The translations under genes were made by a program, and so were the position numbers. A stretch of DNA of 23,240 bases from Blastocladiella britannica (Eukaryota; Blastocladiomycota; Blastocladiomycetes; Blastocladiales; Blastocladiaceae). Location: positions 1 to 23,240 of the forward strand of contig MU624801.1 in the NCBI GenBank assembly GCA_025349905.2, given 5' to 3'. The notes under the pieces are model-generated. The model had not been told where the DNA came from. It ran no database searches and was given only the letters and a program-made list of their open reading frames with translations. How positions within the stretch are numbered: the stretch's first letter is position 1; the number at the start of each line of letters is the position of its first letter. Shown here in pieces: positions 1 through 13,837 of this stretch.

Positions 1-95
1 AAGCAAATTATCACATTGACTCCATGTCCCACTCGCTGAAATTGGGTCCGGCGGCTGCTGCAGCGGTCGCGATCACCTTGGCTGCGGGCATGGCT
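1..95 (-). repeat. Left arm of 95-bp terminal inverted repeat; copy of DZIP1 3' end
   Basis: Read on the minus strand, this stretch is identical base for base to the last 95 bases of the window (23146-23240). It encodes the final 27 codons of DZIP1, the TGA stop (11-13) and 10 following bases. Identity stops abruptly between positions 95 and 96. Beyond that point the minus-strand frame stays open for only 22 more codons before a stop at 161-163, so this copy is a truncated fragment and not a working gene. It lies 80 bases upstream of the SSU72 start codon. An assembly or amplification junction and a genuine inverted duplication are both possible. Confidence 0.97.
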
Positions 96-175
96 ACATG
101 GAAAAACTCCAAGTAGGCTCTTCCAGAGTACGCCATTGAAAACAACACTCTCTCTTTCGATCATGAACAAAACAA

Positions 176-838
176 ATGACACATCCAACCTCTTGCTACA
201 CGTACGCCGTCGTGTGCGCGTCGAATATGAATCGATCCATGTCGGCCCATCTCGCCCTCAAGGACCTTCATTATGCGGTCGAGTCCTATGGCACCGGGAC
301 CGCGGTTCGCCTGCCCGGTCCATCGGTGGATAAACCGAACGTCTACCCGTTTGCAAGCTCCACCACCTACGTCGGTATTGCCGCCGACCTCCGATCCAAG
401 GACGAGCGGCTGTATAATGAAAACGGACTATTGGCCATGCTTGCGCGGAATCAGACCATCAAGCCGTCGCCAGAACGCTGGCAGAGCTCGACCGCGTATG
501 CCGAGCGCCCGACCCCCTTTGATGTTGTATTCACGTGTGAGGAACGCGTTTTCGACTTGGTGTGCGAGGACCTTGCGCTGCGACCGACAGCAGGCGCCCC
601 ACTGGCCGTCGCGGTGCATGTGATTAACGTGGAGATTCGCGACACCGCCGCCGATGCCGCAGTCGGCGCCCGCTTGATCGCGGCCATTGCGCAGGAGCTG
701 GAGCAGAAGGCCGCGGCAGCGATTGCGGCGGTTCCTGGCGGTGTGCCCGATATTCACTCGGGCATGGAAGCGGTCCTTGCCAATCCACCAAAATCTGGTG
801 GCGAATTTGCGCTCCTTCACGCCGTGTGCTACCAATAA
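176..838 (+). CDS. SSU72: Ssu72, RNA polymerase II CTD phosphatase
   Basis: A single-exon gene of 220 aa, against about 195-205 in the family. Ssu72 removes phosphate from Ser5 (and Ser7) of the RNA polymerase II C-terminal repeats and works with the cleavage and polyadenylation machinery in the nucleus. The phosphatase signature CX5R is present near the N-terminus (VVCASNMNRS, Cys14 and Arg20). It is followed by the family blocks ESYGTGTAVRLPGP, DKPNVY, TCEERVFD and VINVEIRD, the last holding the conserved general-acid Asp, and by the typical ending LLHAVCYQ. Extra residues sit in the loop before VHVINV. The ATG at 176 places the signature at the usual distance from the N-terminus. The gene converges on AP-3 sigma with 24 bases between stop codons. 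Confidence 0.97.
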   Translation: MTHPTSCYTYAVVCASNMNRSMSAHLALKDLHYAVESYGTGTAVRLPGPSVDKPNVYPFASSTTYVGIAADLRSKDERLYNENGLLAMLARNQTIKPSPERWQSSTAYAERPTPFDVVFTCEERVFDLVCEDLALRPTAGAPLAVAVHVINVEIRDTAADAAVGARLIAAIAQELEQKAAAAIAAVPGGVPDIHSGMEAVLANPPKSGGEFALLHAVCYQ

Positions 839-849
839 ACACTTTTATT
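834..849. terminator. Back-to-back poly(A) signals between SSU72 and AP-3 sigma
   Basis: AATAAA at 834-839 on the plus strand overlaps the SSU72 stop codon (836-838). On the minus strand AATAAA is read at 844-849, 14 bases after the AP-3 sigma stop. If cleavage occurs 10-30 bases downstream, each mRNA ends inside the coding region of its convergent neighbour. The hexamers are seen directly; their use is inferred. Confidence 0.6.
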
Positions 850-862
850 TGATATTTACAGG

Positions 863-1649
863 TCATGTCATGGACGGCTGCCCCCGCGATCCAAATAAGC
901 TGGTGCTCTTGAGAAGAGACCCGGCCATGGACGTTGAGCCGTCGGTTTCCTTGGCATGCTTGTCAAGTGATCGAAAGTTTTCGACGGCCCTTGTTGCCGA
1001 CGTTTCCAATACAAGGCCGCCTGTTGTGCACAGGTGTTTGTCGCCTTAGACCATGCACACATATAAAAAAAGAGCATATACCCTGGATGATCTCGCCAAG
1101 CAGCATGTGAGCGCGCTCAAAGTTGAACACGAGGTCCAGCTCGCAAACGTTGGGCCCAAGGGCCGCGTCAAGCGCCTCGACCAGCACCTGGATCAGGTCC
1201 AGGATCGCGAGCTCGGCCTCGGCCGCGTCCACGACCATTGCAAACACCAGCGTCGCGTAGATGCGGTACACGACCTTGAGTCGGCTGGCGGACGAGACCC
1301 CGAGAAGCGCTCCGAGGGGCAGGATCGAGTCATCCCCAGCAGCAATACCGTCCATGGCAAGACCGCCCAAGTCATCGCCGCCAGCCATTGCACTATCGCC
1401 ATCGAATGCATCCACCAAGTAACTTGACGGCTCTACTGCTGCTCCTGCGCCTGCTGCAGAGGTAGAGGTTCGGTTTTGAGCCAATGCTGCCGACGGGTCG
1501 ACGAAATTGCAGGCGTTTTTTGGGCGGGCGAGAATTAGATCGGTGGTGCGCTTGAGCAGCACTTGCTGGTGTTCGGGCGAGATGCGGTCGTAGAATTTGA
1601 CGAGCCGCGGCTTTCCCGAGGTGTTGAAGATGAGGACGAGGCGGATCAT
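863..1649 (-). CDS. APS3: AP-3 adaptor complex, sigma subunit
   Basis: The coding sequence is complement(863..1020,1082..1649), 241 aa. AP-3 sigma is the small core subunit of the AP-3 adaptor, which carries cargo from Golgi or endosomes to the vacuole or lysosome. The protein opens with MIRLVLIFNTSGKPRL and continues through CNF, VVYRIYATL, AELAILDLIQVLVEALD and NVCELDLVF. Spliced exon 2 supplies GGLVLETS at the correct place. The 61-nt intron starts GTATAT and ends ACAACAG. Roughly residues 51-122 form an Ala/Gly/Asp/Ser-rich insertion; the human protein has only about a dozen residues there. The start at 1649 matches the family N-terminus. The gene is divergent from the EEF2KMT-like gene, with 53 bases between start codons. 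Confidence 0.95.
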
Positions 1650-1702
1650 TTTTTCCCTTTTGCTTAAGTATACTGTGGGCTGTGAAAGAGGAACGAAGCA
1701 AA
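1650..1702. promoter_or_regulatory. 53-bp divergent promoter region of AP-3 sigma and EEF2KMT-like gene
   Basis: This is all the DNA between two divergent start codons, so both 5' leaders and core promoters must fit here or extend into the opposite gene. It holds a T-rich run on the AP-3 sigma side, a CTTAAG palindrome (1663-1668) that overlaps the palindrome AGTATACT (1667-1674), and a purine-rich leader before the plus-strand ATG. I recognise no factor site. Confidence 0.55.
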
Positions 1703-3035
1703 ATGGACGCGATTCGACGGCAATTCTTTGGCAACCGGCCGCACCACCTCTTTGCATGGCCCTCTCCGCCACCGCCGCCGTCACCAGTCGTGGACTCTGT
1801 GCGTTCCTCGTCCCTTTTCGGCGCGACGACTCTGGGTCCATATTCATTAATGCATTCCGAACGTCAAACAGAATGGCACTGATACACCATGGTCTTGGTC
1901 GCGTCCCGAGCTGCAGGAGGTGATTGTGCGCGACATTCTTGACTGGGGCCTTGCGCGCGACTTGATGCCGGCGCCAGAGTACACATTTACGTTCCTGAAG
2001 CGGTATATGCGCGCGATTGAAATGGACGGTCATGAGCCGCACGAGCGTATCGTTGAAGTGTGCTGTTTGGTCGCCGGTGGCAGTGACCCCGCTGCCCGCC
2101 CTGGTATTCTAGGTTTGGGTCCATTTCTATTTTTTTTCTTCTCTGCACTGCGCTGCTCACGGTATCCTGTGTATGGACAGGCTCCATCGGCGCGAGCTTC
2201 ACGCTCAAGACATGGTTCTTGGACCAGGAGCGGTATATCTCGACGGTAGAGCACCAGAGCACCATCTCAGGGGGTATTGCCTTATTTTCTTCAATCGCTG
2301 CGGCATTGGGTAGGATGAGAAGAAGACTGACTCGTGCTCATACTAGGAACCACGGGTCTCAAGACCTGGCACGCGTCTCTTGCGATGGCAGAGTATTTTA
2401 TTGCCCATCCAGGTTCGTCGTCTTTTTTTTTTTTTCATGCATTCCCATCCCATTCCCCGTTGTACAGACGTGATTCGATCAAAGTCGGTCGTGGAACTGG
2501 GTGCTGGCGTTGGGATGCTCGGTTTGGTCATGGCAGAGCTCGGCGCCAAGAGCATCACCGTCACTGATGTGCACCCAGAAGTGCTCAAGCTATTGCAGCA
2601 GAACGTAGATCTCTACAAGCGTCCGTTTCTTTTCAATATTCTCTGTTGGGTGGGACTGATGGACAACTTTTATCAATAGGATCAACCACCAAAATCAACG
2701 TTGGATTCTTGGACTGGTTCGAAACGACGGATCTCGAGCACGTCCCGATGGTACCCGATGTGCTGGTGTGCGCCGACACCGCGTACGATCCCGATCTGCT
2801 TCCAGGGCTGTGCACATGCATTTCGGCGTTCTTTGCTGCTGCCAATGGGAACGAGCTGACGGCGCTGCTGGCCACGTCCATTCGGCGCGAGGAAACGTTC
2901 CAGGTGCTGTGGGACGGGCTGGTTGCCAACGGATTGCAGCCGCAAGTGTTTGCCGACAACCTGGACACGCACTGGTTCCCTGGAGACGAGACGGGCGCGC
3001 CGATTCGTCTCTTGAGCGTCAAGCCGATTCCGTAA
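1703..3035 (+). CDS. EEF2KMT: FAM86-type protein lysine methyltransferase (eEF2 methyltransferase)
   Basis: The coding sequence is join(1703..1798,1872..2103,2181..2273,2347..2412,2468..2620,2680..3035), 331 aa. The family (human FAM86A/EEF2KMT, yeast Efm3) uses S-adenosylmethionine to trimethylate a lysine of translation elongation factor 2. The spliced protein keeps the FAM86 N-terminal region (FAW near the start, then WSWSRPELQEVI) and the pre-catalytic block GTTGLKTW. SAM-binding motif I is VVELGAGVGMLGLV at about residues 170-183. An acidic post-I TVTDVHPEVL and the later ADTAYDPD block, matching ADVLYCPE of FAM86, follow. All five introns are GT-AG, 55-77 nt long, and rejoin in frame. 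The second donor (GTATTC at 2104) was chosen over GTGACC at 2083 by splice-site quality and intron length. The substrate is inferred from the family. Confidence 0.9.
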
Positions 3036-3174
3036 CTTTTAAATCAGGGGGAGCTCGATTCTTCATTTAATAGACTACCGTTACTTGCGTCAAGCAAACG
3101 CCAGTCGAATGTTATAAAAAATCAAGGTAATAAGGGGAAGGTAAGGACATCAACGGCTGACTCATTTAACAAAT

Positions 3175-3778
3175 TTAGTGCTTGGTGGGCACCACACGGT
3201 GGAAGTGGGGAGAGACACCACCCTCGCGGGCCTCGTCCCACTTTTCGAGCTGCGTGACATAAGAAGTTGGAGGTGAGTTACACTACTGTCAAAAAAAAAA
3301 GGGAAATCGAATAAACGGACCCACTGGGGAGGGCACAGCGACATGTAGGCCTTGCGGAACTGCGTGCAGGGGGCGTAGTCCTCACCCTTGGCCTCGACGC
3401 ACTTGAAGTAGTCGACGTAGTTTTGCCAGCTGCGATTGAAAAATGTGACCACGGTCAGTACACACTTGTATATAATATGTATGGAGCGAGCGTACCAGTG
3501 CTTGGTCTGGTTGCCGTTGGGGAAGCGGGCGTCTGTACGGTAATAAATCACAATTGTGGTCAACGATCGTTCCAATTAAACAATATCATGTCCAAAGAAC
3601 CGCGCATCACCGCGGACGACATGTATATTTTAGCGACGATGAGCTCGTACCAAACGCGACGGTCTCGCTGGAAACAAAATACAAATTATCCACGGTGGTC
3701 AGTCAACCAAGCATCAACAATATAACACAACGATATCACCAAACAAAAAGGCAGTACGTACACCTTGATATCAGACAT
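3175..3778 (-). CDS. COX12: Cytochrome c oxidase subunit VIb (Cox12/COX6B)
   Basis: The coding sequence is complement(3175..3249,3321..3429,3496..3532,3651..3667,3762..3778), 84 aa, close to the 83 aa of yeast Cox12. The protein sits on the intermembrane-space face of complex IV and helps hold the dimer. The spliced protein contains [20 protein letters not shown], a CX9C motif followed by a CX10C motif (the twin disulfide hairpin recognised by Mia40), GEDYAPC and WLEKWDEAR. The first two coding exons are only 17 nt each and the third is 37 nt. Introns are 94, 118, 66 and 71 nt; donors are GTACGT, GTACGA, GTACGC and GTCCGT. Only the listed junctions restore the conserved FDARF and HCWQ residues. 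Confidence 0.97.
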
Positions 3779-3920
3779 GGTGGCGGTATAATAAAGGAGG
3801 AGAGGGCGGTGGTGCTGGACGGGCAAGAGTGACCTTCGTAGAAAAGGCGCAAGAGAGAAAAATTTGAAATAATACAAAAAAAAACTTTACTCACATCCAT
3901 CACGTGTAGAAAAAAAAACA
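3779..3920 (-). promoter_or_regulatory. COX12 upstream region with CACGTG palindrome
   Basis: These 142 bases separate the SMC3 stop from the COX12 start and must hold the SMC3 3' end and the COX12 promoter. CACGTG occurs at 3901-3906, about 123 bases upstream of the COX12 ATG. A TATTATA stretch lies 10-20 bases before the ATG, in the likely leader. CACGTG is the classic bHLH site (Cbf1, Pho4 or USF type); its use here is inferred. Confidence 0.35.
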
Positions 3921-10016
<6,096 letters not shown>

Positions 10017-10058
10017 ACAAATATTGTTCAAAAAAGTACACACATGTGAAATGATCGT

Positions 10059-13000
10059 CTAAAAATGCTCGAGAACCTCGCGAATCACGGGCCGCATCAT
10101 CTCGTCCTTGGCGCGCATGCGGGCTACCAACCCAACCAAGCTCTGGTGAATCTCATTCATGGCCCGGTCCTGGTCGTTGGCCGCCAGTGCCCGGATCGCG
10201 GCGGGGGTCTTTGGTCGCGCTGGCATTTCCACCGACCCATTGCCACCCAAATCCATCCCAAATGGCATGGGCGGCATGGGCGGCAACGACTTGTCCCCGC
10301 CGTACGCCGGTACAGGTGCCGCGACCGGCTCAGGTGTGTCGGGCCGCGTGATGACGGCGGATGCGGCCTCGTTGTACAGCGGCGACCACGGCGGGTGGAT
10401 CGACGGCGCCAAGTGAATCGTGATCGGCCGCTTCTTGCGCTTGGTGGTGGTCTGCGGCCGCTCCAGCGTCCCGCTGACGCCAAAGGTGGCCGAGGTTGGG
10501 GTCAATGACATGTGCGAGGGCAGACCGACGGTGGACGACCGCGACATGGTTGCGGCCGAGGACGGGCGCGACGGAGACTCAGTGCTGTTTTCGGAGCCGG
10601 ATGCCAGCGATGCAGTCGACGCGCGCATGTGCATCAACTGGACCGACGGCGTCATGGGCGGCGCCGAGCCGATGGCAGAGTCGTCGGCCTCGGGCGTCGG
10701 GCGGCGATCGATCCCCGGAAGCGTTGGCATTTCCGGCTTGGCGTCCACCAGCGGGCGAGCATACCTATTTAAACATTTTGTGAACGTTTGTTTGGTTGCA
10801 TAGATGTAGAAGTGGACATACCAGAAACGATCCATGATCGTGTAAAACAGCTCACCTAGGTCCTTGACATCCGCCGCCAAGGTCGAATCGTAGCCAGCAT
10901 TGACTCCAGGCTGGTACCCGGGCGGCGGTTCAATGGACAAGCTAGGCGGGAGAACGCGCACGTCGGCGTTACCATGAATCAGGTGATCCTCGGGCGTGCC
11001 CAGGACAAGCACGTGTGCGGCACTCACGGACCCATGCGCCATACCGTGCGTCTCGTGCAGATTGACAAGCGTGGACGTGATGGTCAAGAAGATCTGAAGC
11101 AGCAGTCGGTTCACGTCGTATGCGCGGTCGCGGTCGACGCGAACGGGTCCGTCGTCGTCGTCGGCGCTGGAATCGTCCACGGAAATTTCCATGTGCAGCG
11201 CCTTGCGGTACGTGTGTGCGCGCAGGAGATACGTTTCGAGCGGCGACACGGGCACTCCACCAAACGAGTCGAGAATAAAGTACACGCACGGCGCGACCGG
11301 CATCCAGTCGCGCGGGGTGAGGTCGAGGGGCACGCGAGGAAGGCCGGCGACAGCATGGGGCTCGATGGCGGCAATGCGGGCGAGACTGGAGGGCTCGGCG
11401 TAACTCGACTCGTGTTTGGCCGACAAGATACCGAGCACGGCAGCATACCGAGACGCGTACCATACGGCGCGCGCTCCCTTGACGTCCGACGAGCGGAGAA
11501 CACGAGCGATGGTGCCGCCCATGCGCGTGGCCGCCGCCACCGTTTGCTTGGCCAGCGACGCCTCGTACACGAGCACCGACTCCGCTCCGGCAGAAACTCC
11601 CTCGTCGCCTGCACCAGCATCGTGGGCGGATGAGGCAGCGTCTGTTGGGCCCGCCACCGCAAAGAGTGAGCCCGTGGCATTGACGTGGACGCGACTGGCC
11701 GTGTCCGAGGGAACGGCAGCGCCGCCGCTGGAAAGAGCGGTGAGCGACAAGTCCCAAACGGGCCGTAAATCTGGCCGCAGGACTGCGAGGGCTTCCGCGA
11801 GCGCCGTCACGTCCTCGGCCGTCACACCGCCGCCAGAAGCTGCAGCTGGCGAGAGCTGGGTAAACCGAGCGGCCAAGAGAATCAGGGCAATCCGGGCCGA
11901 GTCGGGGTCGCGGCCCTGCGCAACGGGCACAGCGCGAACGCCCCATGCGTTCAAGTCAACCGAGAGGTAGCGCTGCATGGCTGCCGAGACGGCGAGCCAC
12001 GTGCGCATCATGGAAGCGAGCGACGGTGCCCGCACCGACGACGATGCAGCGGCGCCGCCTTTAGTTGGGCTGGGGCTGCGAGTGACGTTCTCGGAGACCG
12101 CGAGGGGCGGGACTTGTGGGTCAAGTGGGGGGAGACCCAGGTCGGCCAGACGCGCAGCGTGCGCTTGAATGCAGGCATTGAACAAGGCGGCCAAGAGCAT
12201 ACCCGACGCGACTGCGGCTGGCAATGGCGCCGCATCCGATTCTGCCTGAGATGCGCGCTTGGGCGCATCCGCGAGCGACACAATCCCAGTTGCGGCGGTA
12301 GCGACTTTAACGGCGGCGGCGTAGAGATCGTTGCGCGCGCGGCCAAACTGTGCCGCCGCCCACGTTGCCTTGGCACTGGCGGCGAGGCGCGTGAGGTGGG
12401 CGCGGGCCTTGACGAGCACCAAGTCCTCAATCTATTTCCACTTTTTTCGTGAATTTCTTTGGGTGCCTTCAAAAAAATGAAAAAAAAATGACATACCTGA
12501 GCCTGCCACCCGTCCAAATCTTCCTCCGAGAGCTCACCCGTAGCGGCGTCAATGCCCTCCATCTCGGACAAGATGGCCATGATCAGCGCAAGGTCGGGCA
12601 TGCCATTCACCTCCTCCTCCTGGCCGTCCTTGGGTTTTGGGAGCTGTTTGGCGTGGTACAGCCACTCATTGACGGGAGCCGCGAGCTGCAGGTACTCTTT
12701 GCCCAGGGGCTGCTCCCAGGCAGCAGCAATCGGCGGCAGCAGTGCGATACACCGGGTGACAGTCGATGGCACAACTCCCGGGGGAGGACCAGCGGGCGCT
12801 CCTACACCTCCCGACCGCTCACCTGAGGGGGTGGTGGGCCGCTGGGGCATGCCGGCCGAGGTAGGTGTCGTTGGGCGGAGAATAGCAGAGCCAGCAGCCG
12901 TGGGCGTGGTTGGGCGGTGGATAGGCGCCGAGGCCGGCGGGGTCCGTGGCCGGGACACGGGTGGTGTGGGGATGGTGGCGGTGGGTGCTTTGGGCATGGG

Positions 13001-13666
13001 CGGCATGGGCGGAGGCAGGAACCCAAGTGAAGCACCATTACTCCCAGAACCACTCCCCGAGGCAGAAGCCGCCACGAGCGTGATGCCAAAGTACGACTCA
13101 ACGTACTTTTGAATGTCGAACCAGTCCTTGGAGTTTTCCAGCGCTGCCAGCTCGGCCGCAATCTCGCCCTCGAAATACGCCGTCGAGTCCTTGACGAGGC
13201 GCTGCTGCGAAAGTGCAAATACAGACTGGCGCTTTGCGGCCGCGGCCGATTGAGAGCGGGCGGTGGCCGAGGCGCGCTCCAGCAGGGCCACAATGGCGGG
13301 CGACTCGCGCATCCCGGGGAACTTGGCGAGCATGGACGCAAAGGCGTCGGCGGACGCACCTCCAGCCGGGGGGTTGCTCAGCAGTTCCGGCATGGTGGAG
13401 ACGCGGCGGTTCTTTTTCGACGCATCCGAAGGTGGCGGCGGCGGCGTTGACGACGTGGGTGCTGGCGGCATGGGCGGGAGTGGGGGCAACGGAGCGCCGG
13501 CCCTTGCCAGTGTCGATGGCCGCGGAATGGACGAGGGCCGAGAAGACGGGTTGCCCATGGATACGGGCCTCGGAATCATGGATGGGCTGGGAGTCCGAGC
13601 CGTTGCTGGCGCCATTGGGGCAGCAGGCGACGGTGGATGTAGTGGTGAGGACGAGGACGCCGGCAT
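10059..13666 (-). CDS. Large Pro/Ser-rich protein with degenerate protein-kinase-like C-terminus
   Basis: The coding sequence is complement(10059..10764,10822..12431,12497..13666), 1161 aa. I do not recognise the protein as a named family. Residues 1-110 are Pro/Ser/Ala-rich; a helical-looking stretch (about 125-215) and then Pro/Thr-rich repeats with three RPTTPT-like units follow. A long Ala-rich middle comes next. The C-terminal third resembles a kinase C-lobe. A helix-like LLLQIFLTITSTLVNLHE precedes HGMAHGSVSAAHVLV near residue 850, which sits like a catalytic loop with HRD changed to HGS. Then come a DVKDLGELFYTIM stretch like subdomain IX and a final RPVIREVLEHF like subdomain XI. No DFG or glycine loop is visible, so any kinase fold is probably inactive. 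The 65-nt intron is clear (GTATGT donor); the 57-nt one is in frame and stop-free, so its splicing is less certain. Confidence 0.82.
12824..12916 (-). repeat. Three tandem RPTTPT-type coding repeats
   Basis: Inside the large Pro/Ser-rich gene, three six-codon units occur at 12899-12916, 12860-12877 and 12824-12841. They encode RPTTPT, RPTTPT and RPTTPS. Starts are spaced 13 and 12 codons apart, so the unit is an imperfect 36-39-bp tandem repeat. Each holds a Thr-Pro or Ser-Pro, a possible site for proline-directed kinases. Confidence 0.8.
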
Positions 13667-13837
13667 TTGTATTATTTTTTCCTTTACAGTCGAAAACGAG
13701 GCCGGCTCGGTGTGAAATATACGGTGGTACGAGTGTGGTACGGAGTCGTTGGGAGAGAGCAATGCAAAATGAAAATGCTTGCGCCACAACCAACACGGGC
13801 GAATCTCACTCCTCTTCAAAGTTCTTCAAACGAAATA
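13667..13837. promoter_or_regulatory. Divergent promoter region of the Pro/Ser-rich gene and the Scm3-like gene
   Basis: These 171 bases hold the leaders of both genes. On the plus strand there are ATGs at 13762 (out of frame), 13769 and 13775 (both in frame with the Scm3-like gene). The 13838 ATG has an A-rich leader like other starts in the window. If transcription began before 13762, the out-of-frame ATG would open an overlapping upstream reading frame. Confidence 0.4.

Noticed and set aside
1650..2042. In-frame N-terminal extension of AP-3 sigma
   Set aside because: Family members begin at the Met encoded at 1649, and the extension is antisense to exons 1 and 2 of the EEF2KMT-like gene.
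13769..13837. Longer N-terminus for the Scm3-like protein from 13769 or 13775
   Set aside because: A nearby out-of-frame ATG at 13762 and the better A-rich leader at 13838 make the later start more likely, though it is not settled.
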